NCBI RefSeq assembly: GCF_020193575.1
Contig: NZ_JADYVD010000023.1
Coordinates: forward strand, 43,491 to 107,490
DNA length: 64,000 bases
Direction of reading: 5' to 3'
Source of the DNA: Ensifer sp. IC4062
Lineage (GTDB): Bacteria > Pseudomonadota > Alphaproteobacteria > Rhizobiales > Rhizobiaceae
Both the position numbers and the translations under genes were made by a program. Below the pieces are notes generated by a model. The model worked only from the letters and a program-made list of their open reading frames with translations. It ran no database searches and was not told the DNA's origin. The stretch's first letter is position 1, and each line of letters opens with the position of its first letter. Positions 1-8,474 of the stretch are shown here, in pieces.

Positions 1-294
1 CGAGGAGGAGTGCCACCACGGACCGTCTTCGACAACATCCAAAACTTTTCGCAGCGTTGCGACGTTCAGGCACAGTATCTCCGATTACTAGTTGCTTTTG
101 GCCACCATGTTCACGCGGAGAAAGCAGCGGAGGCTCTTCTGCAGCTGCAGTCTCCCGAGGGCTGCTTTTTCTTCGGACAATATTCCGATGGGCGGCCATG
201 CTTGCATCCGGACGTATGGGGAACGGCCGCCGCCGTCCAAGCACTGGAGTGGTTCACCGCTCAAGACGTTCCCGATCCAATCAAACTGCTGTGA
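1..294 (+). CDS. C-terminal end of a protein with prenyltransferase/cyclase-like repeat (5' truncated by window)
   Basis: Reading frame 1 is open from the first base to a TGA at 292-294, giving about 97 residues, so the gene probably starts outside the window. A run with Q-S-P-E-G-C-F-F-F followed by D-V-W-G-T-A-A-A-V-Q-A-L resembles one helical-hairpin repeat of the alpha/alpha toroid shared by squalene/terpene cyclases and prenyltransferases. This match is by eye and weak. The stop lies 7 bases before the carbamoyltransferase start, so the two are probably co-transcribed. An internal GTG at 10 could be a start, but nothing favours it. Function is not established from this fragment. Confidence 0.5.
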   Translation, partial: RGGVPPRTVFDNIQNFSQRCDVQAQYLRLLVAFGHHVHAEKAAEALLQLQSPEGCFFFGQYSDGRPCLHPDVWGTAAAVQALEWFTAQDVPDPIKLL

Positions 295-301
295 GGTTCT
301 T

Positions 302-2020
302 ATGAATATCCTAGGATTGATGGTGTTCGGTGCAAACCCCGCTGCGTGTCTTTTACAGGATGGTCAACTTGTCGCATTCGCTGAAGAGGAGCGCTTCATC
401 AGGAAAAAGTACGCCACAAATGAGTTTCCCACCAATAGTATCAAGTATTGCTTAGAACTAGCAAAACTAGATATATCGGACGTCGCCGAAATTAGCGTTG
501 GCCGGGCCCCTAATGAATACCTTTGGTCGGTACCGAGGACCTACTTGGCCAGTTGGCTGAAATATCCCAAGAATATGAAGACAGCTAGATGGGAACTGCG
601 TCAGCTTTCTCAGCTTAATCCCCTCGCCGCCGGCCGGTATATAAAGAACAATCTCGAGCTGGCATTCCCTTCCTCGAAGCTTCCTCCGGTCAGCTACGTA
701 GGTCATCACGAAAGCCATGCCGCAAGCGCAGCATTGATGGCCGGCTTCAACTCGTGCGCTGTTCTGACAATTGATGGCCATGGTGAAGATGATTGTTCCG
801 TAATCTGGCACTATCAGAACGGAGAGCTTAAGCGCGTGGAATCACACAAGTTTCCACTATCGCTCGGATGGTTTTATAGCGCTTTTACTGAACTTTTTGG
901 TTTCCACAAAAACTCCGACGAAGGTCGGCTGATGGGATTGGCGGCTTACGGGCGGCCGAACAACCATTGGGCTGAAAAGGTCGGGCGGATACTGTGGCCT
1001 ACGTCCGACGGGTACGATTTAGATCCGACGTTCATTTGGTACGGGAAATTAGACGCTAAATTGGGGATCTCTTCTCGCTTGCTAAACACGTTCGGTGCGC
1101 CGCGAGCAGGACCGAAGGAAAAGTTCACGCAGGACGATTGTGACCTAGCCTTTGCGGTCCAAGAGCGTTTCGAGGAATGCGTCCTATCTCTCGCCCAACG
1201 AGCCAGCCGGCTTACTGGGGAGCAGAATATCGCCTTGGCAGGTGGGTGCGCGCTCAACTGTAAGACAAATGGGGAGCTTGTAAAGCAACTCACCACACAT
1301 CGAGTATGGCCCCAGCCGATCAGTTCGGACGCTGGTTGCGCACTTGGCGCCGCATTGGTAGCAGCACAGAAAAGGGGAGAGCGCTCTAGCCAACCGTTAA
1401 AACATCTGTACTGGGGACCCCACTTCAGCCAGGCTGAAGTCCGTTCTGCTCTTGAGAAGGCGGGCGTCCATGCGAGCCAAGTACATGACCCCGCCAAGTC
1501 CGCTGCGGATCTGATCGCCAAAGGAAAAATCGTTGGCTGGATGCAGGGGCGAATGGAAGCGGGTCCACGTGCGCTAGGAGGGCGTTCCATCTTGGCGAAT
1601 CCGCAAGACCCCCAAATGAAAGATCGTGTAAATAGGGTGAAATCCCGGGAACTTTGGCGCCCGTTTTGCCCGAGTATGCTCTCAGGATCTTTCGGCCGAT
1701 ACCTAGAAGGGCCCGCTTTAGCGGACCCGTTTATGATCGTGGCGCAAGCCGCAAATCATACTATGGCGGAAGAGTTGCCTAGCGTTGTACATGTTGACGG
1801 TTCGGCCAGGGTCCAAGCTGTGGATGCCATTACAAATGAACCTTATGCCCGGCTTCTACGAGAAACAGAAGACAGGACGGGGCATCCAGTCGTTCTGAAC
1901 ACCTCGCTGAATCGCCGAGGAGAGCCGCTAGTATGTTCCCCCACTGATGCCATCAACATGTTCGCCAACAGTTCCCTGGACGCTATGATAATTGAGGATC
2001 AGCTAATCACTCGGCAGTGA
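302..2020 (+). CDS. NodU/CmcH-family O-carbamoyltransferase
   Basis: This 572-residue protein has the full length of NodU/CmcH/TobZ carbamoyltransferases, which move a carbamoyl group from carbamoyl phosphate (through carbamoyl-AMP) to a hydroxyl group. The Kae1-like domain carries the metal-binding HHESH at residues 135-139 and a GGCALN stretch near residue 315. The YrdC-like C-terminal half has the signature E-A-G-P-R-A-L-G-G-R-S around residue 420, followed by RELWRPF. The reading frame is open upstream to 92. The ATG at 302 was chosen because the protein then begins M-N-I-L-G-L like its family and has GAGG just upstream. NodU decorates Nod factors, but no nodABC genes are visible here, so the acceptor is more likely the product of this cluster. 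Confidence 0.88.
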   Translation: MNILGLMVFGANPAACLLQDGQLVAFAEEERFIRKKYATNEFPTNSIKYCLELAKLDISDVAEISVGRAPNEYLWSVPRTYLASWLKYPKNMKTARWELRQLSQLNPLAAGRYIKNNLELAFPSSKLPPVSYVGHHESHAASAALMAGFNSCAVLTIDGHGEDDCSVIWHYQNGELKRVESHKFPLSLGWFYSAFTELFGFHKNSDEGRLMGLAAYGRPNNHWAEKVGRILWPTSDGYDLDPTFIWYGKLDAKLGISSRLLNTFGAPRAGPKEKFTQDDCDLAFAVQERFEECVLSLAQRASRLTGEQNIALAGGCALNCKTNGELVKQLTTHRVWPQPISSDAGCALGAALVAAQKRGERSSQPLKHLYWGPHFSQAEVRSALEKAGVHASQVHDPAKSAADLIAKGKIVGWMQGRMEAGPRALGGRSILANPQDPQMKDRVNRVKSRELWRPFCPSMLSGSFGRYLEGPALADPFMIVAQAANHTMAEELPSVVHVDGSARVQAVDAITNEPYARLLRETEDRTGHPVVLNTSLNRRGEPLVCSPTDAINMFANSSLDAMIIEDQLITRQ

Positions 2021-2052
2021 GCCCGCCGAGGGCTCCATCATGGCTTTTTTTT
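2019..2052 (+). terminator. Weak terminator-like hairpin after the carbamoyltransferase gene
   Basis: GAGCCC and GGGCTC form a 6-base-pair stem with a 5-base loop overlapping the stop codon. Eight Ts follow at 2045-2052, but 9 bases separate the stem from the T run, so this may only attenuate transcription. The next gene starts at 2075. Confidence 0.3.
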
Positions 2053-2074
2053 CCAAAGTATAAGGGCGCAGAAC

Positions 2075-3163
2075 ATGAAAGAGGAAGATCTGGTCCTAGA
2101 TATTTGCTCCGCATTTGCCGCGGATGTTGATATTGAAGCGTCGGCTGATGAGTTCAGCGATGTCGACTGGGGTCGAGTTGTCCAAATCGCGAGTCACCAG
2201 AAGATTTTGCCAATCATCTCTCATATGCTCCTTTCGAGTTCGGCTTACGAGTTGCTCACAGCGGCGGGTGTCGAAACAGTCATGTTCGACAGCATTGCAG
2301 CGGCTAAGGTTCGGCACGAGTTACTTTTCGCTGAGTCTGCCAGTATATCTAGGGATTTTTCAAATCTTGGGGTGCGGCATGTTCAACGAAAGGGCGGCAG
2401 TTACAACGAAACATTCTACCGGTCCCTCGCCCTTCGAACTTACAACGACATGGACTTCTTCGTCTCACGCGAAGATTTGCAACTCGTCAGGCAATGCTTA
2501 TCGGCGCGCGGCTACGACGTTGGTTTTTACAGCAGGAAGTCCAGCAGAGTGATGAGTTTGAGCCGCGAGCAGCGCCTGAACTACATTCTGTACCCAACCC
2601 ACTCGGAGCCTTTCGTGCGGCTGAATCCGAACATGCTGCTTCCTGCATTAAAAGTGGACATTGCATTTGAAATGGGATGGCCGCTCGCGTCTATCGAAGC
2701 TTTTTCCACCGAAACCCTTTCATCAGTTCTTCGCTCGCGTACACACTCGAATGAAGTCGACCAGGTAGCTGAAATGTTCTTCCATTTCTTTGATTGTGTA
2801 TTGCACCTATATCGAGAAGCGATGTTCGAGGAAAAAGCGGGACGACGCGCCTGGACTGGCGTCAACTTGAAGAAGTTTGTGGACGTTGCGAGAATTTGGC
2901 GGACGCTGGAAAACGAACATGTCAGCTCATTGAAACGTGCGTTGTCAGGCAACGGGCCGCTGGCAGGATACGTTTACTGGGTGGCCTTTCACACTGATGC
3001 TCTCTTGGGAACCGACATTGTTGCCGACCTCGAGCTTGCTCCAGATGGGGCCACAGGATCGCGGATGTTCTCATGGGTGCGTCCTGGTGGCGAGTTGCGC
3101 CCTTGGAATGGGACCATGCGAGATCGGCTGTTCAGTACAGCGACCTTTCGCACTCTCCCTTGA
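2075..3163 (+). CDS. Nucleotidyltransferase-fold protein (PF14907-like)
   Basis: This 362-residue protein resembles the uncharacterised nucleotidyltransferase family PF14907 often found in natural-product and polysaccharide loci. Around residues 105-150 it has R-K-G-G, then R-T-Y-N-D-M-D-F-F-V, then a helix ending R-G-Y, which matches the (L)KG...R..(D)DlDilv pattern where two acidic residues bind metal. The substrate is unknown; transfer of a nucleotide to a sugar or small molecule is the family guess. It lies 54 bases after the carbamoyltransferase, with AAGGGCG before the ATG. It converges with the carrier-protein gene ending at 3283. Confidence 0.6.
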   Translation: MKEEDLVLDICSAFAADVDIEASADEFSDVDWGRVVQIASHQKILPIISHMLLSSSAYELLTAAGVETVMFDSIAAAKVRHELLFAESASISRDFSNLGVRHVQRKGGSYNETFYRSLALRTYNDMDFFVSREDLQLVRQCLSARGYDVGFYSRKSSRVMSLSREQRLNYILYPTHSEPFVRLNPNMLLPALKVDIAFEMGWPLASIEAFSTETLSSVLRSRTHSNEVDQVAEMFFHFFDCVLHLYREAMFEEKAGRRAWTGVNLKKFVDVARIWRTLENEHVSSLKRALSGNGPLAGYVYWVAFHTDALLGTDIVADLELAPDGATGSRMFSWVRPGGELRPWNGTMRDRLFSTATFRTLP

Positions 3164-3282
3164 ACCTGACCGAGAAAGCCAAATCGATTCGATGTGACCC
3201 GCCGAGGCTCCAATCGCCGCTGGATGAAGGTTCGCCGGCAGGTCACGCCGGCTACGCTTCCAACTTCCAACTGAATGGGCGA

Positions 3283-3534
3283 CTATTCGATGTAAAAACT
3301 CAACATTCGTAATAGTGCGTCATTATCTTGAAAATTCGATAGCACCACATGTTCGTCACGCAGCGAGATGTCGAAATGGTGCTCGATCTGCAGAATCAGA
3401 TTTACGTAATCGATCGATGTGAGCCCGAGTTGACGTAGATTCCAATCGTCATCCAGGTTGGCTTCAAAACCGCGCTCCTGAAGAAAGGACGATAATAGCG
3501 GCTTAAGGCGGAGTGTTAGATCGTTGCTTTGCAT
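3283..3534 (-). CDS. Acyl/aminoacyl carrier protein
   Basis: This 83-residue helical protein has a phosphopantetheine attachment motif L-G-L-T-S-I-D-Y, with Ser40 the predicted carrier serine (Thr replaces the usual Asp before it). The rest, I-D-Y-V-N-L-I-L-Q-I-E..F-D-I-S-L, is a standard helix II-III pattern. It directly follows the amino acid:[carrier protein] ligase gene with a 13-base gap. In Bradyrhizobium and Agrobacterium, homologous ligases load glycine or alanine onto such neighbouring carriers, so this is the probable substrate of that ligase. It ends the leftward operon that starts at 8359. Confidence 0.85.
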   Translation of the reverse strand: MQSNDLTLRLKPLLSSFLQERGFEANLDDDWNLRQLGLTSIDYVNLILQIEHHFDISLRDEHVVLSNFQDNDALLRMLSFYIE

Positions 3535-3547
3535 GTGATCAGCTTAC

Positions 3548-4429
3548 CTACCAGCGGAGGAAGGTGCGGAGCTCGTCAGGCCACTCAGCAGCACTTAAGC
3601 CATGCCTAAGGAACACAGCTAAAGCCAGACGCTCTAGGCCAAACGCGACGCAACCTGAATGAATCTGGGATTCGGCATCTGTCGATTGCAGATCCCATTT
3701 TCGCGCCATCGCGTCGAGGTGATTGTTGAAGCTTATACAAGCAGCCTCCTGGTCAACGTCCACCGGAACCAGCATCTCGTATTTTAGTTCATCAACCCTT
3801 TGGTTGATTTTAAGAATTCGGCCTTCCTTACCGAAGAATGGATCATTTGCGACTTCGCGCGTACCTGTTAGCCCAAGTTCCGCCAAAAAATCAGCCGCTT
3901 TGGAATACCAAGTCCTCCGAAATTCTTCGACCTCAGCAGGAGAACCAATCCGCACAAACTCCCGCATTCGGAAAGATTGTTGCCGGTGTAGATCATTGGA
4001 TGCCTCCGCTCTAAAACAGTACGACATGACCGTAAGAAGAGCACCTCCAGCTGGGACCTGGCCACGGGCTTTGACAAGAGGATAGACCGGGTAACAGGCC
4101 GCAGGAGTCAACATGAACTCACTCGGGCTCGACTTCGTCTGCCAATCGCTAAGCGTTTTCGGCGCTTCATCGGCGCAGTCGCAAAAAGTATGCACGCCGG
4201 CAATCAGCTGAGGGAAGCTTTTGTAATATCCACTCGATGCCAATGTCTGCGACGTCATTTCGGGCGGGAAATGTACGGCCTCGGCTTCCATAGCTCGAGC
4301 CCAGTCCTTCAGCCGCGCGTCAATGCCCTCAACGACGCCTTCAAAGAGGTCGCTTCGTCCGTAAAGGCCCTGTACACCAAGCGGATACAGGACCCGCTTG
4401 TCGATCATCGAAGTTCGAAAAACCGTCAT
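3548..4429 (-). CDS. Amino acid:[carrier protein] ligase (class II aminoacyl-tRNA synthetase-like)
   Basis: This 293-residue protein matches the truncated, seryl-tRNA-synthetase-like enzymes that aminoacylate carrier proteins instead of tRNA (Bll0957 type). Motif 2 is seen as F-R-M-R-E-F at residues 153-158, and motif 3 as G-L-E-R near residue 265. Cys112, Glu157 and Cys259 sit where the family's atypical zinc ligands (Cys, Glu, Cys) fall. No tRNA-binding arm is present. The start has a strong GGAGG and overlaps the dehydrogenase stop as ATGA, so the two are translationally coupled. The family adenylates a small amino acid and transfers it to phosphopantetheine, here probably on the carrier at 3283-3534. 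Confidence 0.85.
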   Translation of the reverse strand: MTVFRTSMIDKRVLYPLGVQGLYGRSDLFEGVVEGIDARLKDWARAMEAEAVHFPPEMTSQTLASSGYYKSFPQLIAGVHTFCDCADEAPKTLSDWQTKSSPSEFMLTPAACYPVYPLVKARGQVPAGGALLTVMSYCFRAEASNDLHRQQSFRMREFVRIGSPAEVEEFRRTWYSKAADFLAELGLTGTREVANDPFFGKEGRILKINQRVDELKYEMLVPVDVDQEAACISFNNHLDAMARKWDLQSTDAESQIHSGCVAFGLERLALAVFLRHGLSAAEWPDELRTFLRW

Positions 4430-5589
4430 GGCAAGTTATACCTCCTTTTAAACGAGAACTCCGGCGAAATAGCCTGAAGCAGAACGCTGCTGTTGTCGTC
4501 GATCCGGTCGTTGGAAACCATTATGCGGCTCGACTGTATATCTCTCAGATGCCTTTCCAGGTTCGTAGGATTACCGGTGACATAGCCGGCCATCCCTGAG
4601 CAAGCGATGCACTCATCTATAATCTCAACGCATTTAGTGGATACCGTAGTTTTCAAGTTGTTAACCAAGATGGTCATGCGGGTGAGTTCCTTGAAAGCCG
4701 GCGGGGTCGGCAATCGTTCGAGATAATCGGTTACCGCGATTATCTCGGCCCAAACACTCTGCATGCTGGCTATCAGGGAGCCGTAGCGTCGGTATGCAGA
4801 TGCAGTTCCTTGGGCGTCCTTGCGAGCTTTCGCCTTCAGATGGTCGCGCGTCTTTTTTGCGGCGTCTAGCGCAATGCCAAACCAAACGGCGCTCCAATAA
4901 AGATGGGATCTGGGAACCATCACCTCACTTGAGATTGGGCCAAAAGAAGCTTTGATGGCGCTTTGATCGGGTAGATGTGCGCGAAGCATGAAGTTGTGTG
5001 AGCATGTCCCCCGTAATCCCATGCCGCTCCATGTGCCGCGTCTTTCCAAAGTACAACGATCGCTCGGAACGAATACCAACTCCTGCTCACTCGCCGCAGC
5101 ATGTTCGTTTACGCGCGCTGTAACCAGGATCGCGTCCGCTTGCTCACCATAGGAGATAACCGAAGCCCATTTCTCTAGAGAGAAAAGGCCATTTTCATGG
5201 ACAATGGCATTCTTTGAACTACGAAGATCACCGCTTCCCGAATCGGTCGTTGAAGAAGCCAGAAGGGGTTGCTTCCGCCACGCCGAAGTAGAGAGTGTCT
5301 TTTTCCACACGGGCTCCGGGAGTAACCGCTCAGTACAGGCGAGCATCACCTGATGCATCGCATATATCGCTGCAGTAGATGCACATGCCTGGCCAAGCTC
5401 AGTGCAGATTTCGACTATGTCGGCAATGGAAAAATCTCGTTCCGCCGCTTGCGGAACTAAAAGGCCCTCAGCCCTCAGCGCCTCCACCGCCTCATCAGGA
5501 AAACGGGCGTCTCGGTCGACCTCCTCGGCATATAAGCCAGCCACTTCTCGCACCTTGGCTAGGGAATCCGCTAGGGATGAACTTCCCAT
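4426..5589 (-). CDS. Acyl-CoA dehydrogenase-family flavoprotein
   Basis: This 387-residue protein has the acyl-CoA dehydrogenase layout: an N-terminal helical domain (Y-A-M-H-Q-V near residue 80), a middle beta domain with W-S-G-M-G-L-R-G-T, and a C-terminal helical bundle with A-C-S-G-M-A-G-Y and R-H-L-R-D-I-Q-S-S-R. These bind FAD and position substrate. In gene clusters with amino acid:[carrier protein] ligases, such enzymes are expected to desaturate, hydroxylate or otherwise oxidise the carrier-bound aminoacyl group; which applies here cannot be read from sequence. AGGAGGGGG precedes the ATG. Its stop overlaps the start of the ligase gene. Confidence 0.8.
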   Translation of the reverse strand: MGSSSLADSLAKVREVAGLYAEEVDRDARFPDEAVEALRAEGLLVPQAAERDFSIADIVEICTELGQACASTAAIYAMHQVMLACTERLLPEPVWKKTLSTSAWRKQPLLASSTTDSGSGDLRSSKNAIVHENGLFSLEKWASVISYGEQADAILVTARVNEHAAASEQELVFVPSDRCTLERRGTWSGMGLRGTCSHNFMLRAHLPDQSAIKASFGPISSEVMVPRSHLYWSAVWFGIALDAAKKTRDHLKAKARKDAQGTASAYRRYGSLIASMQSVWAEIIAVTDYLERLPTPPAFKELTRMTILVNNLKTTVSTKCVEIIDECIACSGMAGYVTGNPTNLERHLRDIQSSRIMVSNDRIDDNSSVLLQAISPEFSFKRRYNLP

Positions 5590-5601
5590 GGTCGCCCCCT
5601 C

Positions 5602-7512
5602 CTAAGCAGCGTCGGCTAGATTTTGTGCGGCCCATAGATCGGCGTAGTGTCGCGAACTGGAGAGCAGTTCCTCATGTGTGCCAACGGCTTCAACCCGACC
5701 TTCCTTGAGCACAATAATCATGTCCATGTTGCGGAGGGCGGAAAACCGATGTGCCACAACAATCGTTGTCCTCGCTTGAGTTCTCGCTACATTGCTCATA
5801 ACCTCAAGCTCGGTCGAGGCGTCCAGAGCGGAAGTCGCCTCATCGAGGATAAGGATAGGTGCTGGCTTTAATAGCGCTCGGGCAAGACATATGCGCTGGC
5901 GCTGACCACCCGATAGACTTGCACCACGCTCTCCCACATTCACATGTAGACCTTGGTTCCCAGCCGCATCGGATAAGCCTCGAACGAAGTCTGACGCCTT
6001 CGCCAGGCTCAAGGCTTTCCAGAGGTCGTCTTCTGATGCGGAGCGATCTGCGATCAAGAGATTCTCGGCGATAGAGCAGTTCAACAGGGCAGTTTCTTGG
6101 GTAACGGCGCTTACGCTTGAGAGCACCTCTTTTGTTGAATAACTCGTAATGTCGGTCTCATCGAATGTTATGGTACCGGCGCCGGGCTGGTAGATCCCTA
6201 GCAGGAGGTTCAACAATGTCGACTTTCCAGTGCCCGATGCGCCAACCAACCCGACCTTGGCGCCCGCTGGGATCGTGAAGGAAACATCACGAAGGACTGC
6301 GTTCTTTTCGGCGTATGCAAACGATATATCACTTACCTGGACAGCGCCGCGCATAACGTTCAGAGGCACAGGGTTCTGGAACTTCGTCGGCTCTTCGCGA
6401 TCGGGCGCCAGTCCTTGCAGTGCACCGGCGATCGTTCCGTAGCTATCAAGCAACGCGTTCGTCTTCCACATCACATTGTATGAGATGTTGTAAAGTGACA
6501 CCGTCAATGTAGAGATCAGTGCGAACTCCGAGAGGTCAATAATGCCTGACCTCCACCAGAGGAGAGCGACGCTGATATTAGTTCCAACAAGGAGGCAGTT
6601 CGTGGTTGCAATGAGGAACGATATCAGAGTTACTGTTCGCATCTGACTTGAGGTTGCCTGAGTGTTCTGCCCGATCGCCTCGGACACCAACCCATCATTT
6701 CTGCCACTGGCATCAAAAACCTTCAGAGCGAGAATGTTAGAGTAGGTGTCCACCAGCCTCGCGCTCATCTCGGAACGCGCCTGGGAGATCGAGGATGCAC
6801 CTCGGTTTAGGCTGGGCACCCATTTCCAGATGATCACGCCGCACGCGACAGCCCAGACGGCTATTGGCAGAACAAATACGGGAGTAACTGCGGCTAACAG
6901 AACGCAAACCGAAATGATTGAAACGAGCGTCGTCCAAAAGGTTCGTACGAAATCAAGCAAAGAATTCCTTAGAACAAGACCAACCTGCACCACATTGGCA
7001 GCGAGAGCTCCAGAATGACGAGACCGAAAAAAACCGATTGATCGTTCCGAAAGGACTGTGTGCAACGCAGACCTAACAAAATCAGTTAGGCTTGCCGATA
7101 TACTTTGGTACATAAAAAGATCGTTAGTCGTCCCCGCGAGCAATCTCACGAAAAGAATCGCTATGAGAATTGTGAGATACCGAAGGTATTCGAAGGCCGC
7201 TCTGTCGCCGGCCCCTAGTTCACCGATTGCCTTAGAAATATAGTAAAAAATCAGTATTTCTGCGACTGCGGTTACACCTGAAGCAATCGCGAAGCCGATA
7301 ATGATCTTCCGGAATGGCTTAAAGAAAGTTCGGTAAAGCCGAGGCACGCTCTTGGAAATCTCAATCTCGCTCACGGTTGCCCGCGCTCCGGCACCCTCGA
7401 ACTTCTCAAAAAGCATTCCGTTCTCCTTCGATGCCTCGCTGCGCTTATCAGAGGCCGTTCCCCTGCGTCTAAGCGCTTCGAGTTCTAATCCCATATTTGT
7501 CGTATTTGTCAT
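5602..7512 (-). CDS. ABC exporter, fused permease and ATPase (half-transporter)
   Basis: This is a type IV half-transporter of about 636 residues: an N-terminal transmembrane domain followed by an ATPase domain. Walker A reads G-A-S-G-T-G-K-S-T, the signature L-S-G-G-Q-R-Q-R, Walker B I-L-I-L-D-E-A-T-S-A-L-D, and the switch histidine lies in V-V-A-H-R. It probably works as a homodimer exporting the cluster product. The frame is open to a TTG at 7563, but the ATG at 7512 is preferred; both overlap the end of the deacetylase gene, indicating coupling. Family members export lipids, peptides or glycolipids, and the substrate is not readable here. Confidence 0.88.
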   Translation of the reverse strand: MTNTTNMGLELEALRRRGTASDKRSEASKENGMLFEKFEGAGARATVSEIEISKSVPRLYRTFFKPFRKIIIGFAIASGVTAVAEILIFYYISKAIGELGAGDRAAFEYLRYLTILIAILFVRLLAGTTNDLFMYQSISASLTDFVRSALHTVLSERSIGFFRSRHSGALAANVVQVGLVLRNSLLDFVRTFWTTLVSIISVCVLLAAVTPVFVLPIAVWAVACGVIIWKWVPSLNRGASSISQARSEMSARLVDTYSNILALKVFDASGRNDGLVSEAIGQNTQATSSQMRTVTLISFLIATTNCLLVGTNISVALLWWRSGIIDLSEFALISTLTVSLYNISYNVMWKTNALLDSYGTIAGALQGLAPDREEPTKFQNPVPLNVMRGAVQVSDISFAYAEKNAVLRDVSFTIPAGAKVGLVGASGTGKSTLLNLLLGIYQPGAGTITFDETDITSYSTKEVLSSVSAVTQETALLNCSIAENLLIADRSASEDDLWKALSLAKASDFVRGLSDAAGNQGLHVNVGERGASLSGGQRQRICLARALLKPAPILILDEATSALDASTELEVMSNVARTQARTTIVVAHRFSALRNMDMIIVLKEGRVEAVGTHEELLSSSRHYADLWAAQNLADAA

Positions 7513-8359
7513 TATCGCCGGGGACCCGTTCATAGGGGATTTCTGAGACCTGCGCGTCGCCAATCTTGAGCAGCGAGCTGACCTTGACCAGACTGAAGTT
7601 CTGGGCCTGGAGGCCGTCCAAAATACGCGGCAAAGCGGCGGCTGTGTTCCAGCCTCTACCGTTCGCGTGGCAAATGATTATTGAGCCGCTTCTTGTATTC
7701 GATAATATTTCTTCCGCGATCGCTTCGGCAGAATTTTCTGGGTCCGGATCACCCGAAAACACATCCCATTGGATGCTTTGCATGCCGCGACTAGCGACCG
7801 CAGCTAAAGAAGAAGAATGATAACGCCCGTAGGGGAACCGAAAAAGGCGCATTGAGCTGGGCAGCATCTCTCCATAGCTTCGAGGAAGTTCTTTTTTTAG
7901 CTCTTCCGTTAGTTCACAATATGCGCAGTGAGTTGCATCCAATTGCGCTGCAATGACCTCTTCCGCCGCCATCTTGAGGTTAGCGTGATCCCATGTATGG
8001 CTTCCAAGCTCAAAAAGAGGATCGGTAATAAGCTGCTTAGCACGTACTCGGTGTGTGAACAGCCACTTGCCGCAAATGAAAAATGTTGCCTCGACGTTCC
8101 GCTCGCGCAAGATGTCGACGATCCGGCCGTCGTAGCCCGCGCTTTCTCCGGGTGTTTCACAGATATCAAAGGTTAAGGCCGCCACCTTTTGGCCGAAATC
8201 AGGTCGAACATTGACGCGGCGGATCGCTCCACTCGGCCTTTCATAAAATTTCTCGATGAAGCTATCGTGCTCAAAGACGCCTTTCTGAACGTTCTCCTCC
8301 CCTGATTTGTGAACCAACTCTCGCTCAGACCAGATTGTTGAATAGGGAGAAGATATCAA
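7469..8359 (-). CDS. NodB-type polysaccharide deacetylase
   Basis: This 296-residue protein carries a NodB homology domain (carbohydrate esterase family 4). Seen are T-F-D-I-C-E-T (motif 1, where the usual DDG is replaced by D-I-C), S-H-T-W-D-H (motif 2, two metal-binding histidines), F-R-F-P-Y-G (motif 3), W-D-V-F-S-G-D (motif 4) and a late I-I-C-H-A (motif 5). The likely reaction is metal-dependent N- or O-deacetylation of an amino sugar. The start is TTG, supported by GAGGAG six bases upstream; no ATG lies between it and the catalytic domain. It leads the leftward operon and is divergent from the condensation-like gene. Confidence 0.82.
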   Translation of the reverse strand: MISSPYSTIWSERELVHKSGEENVQKGVFEHDSFIEKFYERPSGAIRRVNVRPDFGQKVAALTFDICETPGESAGYDGRIVDILRERNVEATFFICGKWLFTHRVRAKQLITDPLFELGSHTWDHANLKMAAEEVIAAQLDATHCAYCELTEELKKELPRSYGEMLPSSMRLFRFPYGRYHSSSLAAVASRGMQSIQWDVFSGDPDPENSAEAIAEEILSNTRSGSIIICHANGRGWNTAAALPRILDGLQAQNFSLVKVSSLLKIGDAQVSEIPYERVPGDNDKYDKYGIRTRSA

Positions 8360-8474
8360 TTGCGACTCCTCGACATGGATATCCGATTGCGATTATACAG
8401 GTTCGACTCGACAATCCTCAGTGGTAGAAAACCATAACTCAATCGCGGTCGCAAACTGTTTTGGAAGGCGGGTG
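8360..8474. promoter_or_regulatory. Divergent intergenic region of the biosynthetic cluster
   Basis: The deacetylase operon (leftward) and the condensation-like gene (rightward) start from this 115-base region, so both promoters should lie here. I see no clear operator repeat and do not assign -35/-10 boxes. Confidence 0.4.

Noticed and set aside
92..301. Upstream extension of the carbamoyltransferase frame
   Set aside because: It overlaps the partial first gene in another frame, and the family N-terminus begins exactly at the ATG at 302, which has its own ribosome site.
946..1590. Long minus-strand open frame inside the carbamoyltransferase gene
   Set aside because: It lies wholly antisense to a gene with strong family motifs and shows no motif of its own.
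302..8359. Idea that this is a nodulation (Nod factor) cluster because of NodU- and NodB-like proteins
   Set aside because: No NodA, NodC or nod box was seen, and the carriers, synthetase-like ligase and MurE-like protein point to another product.
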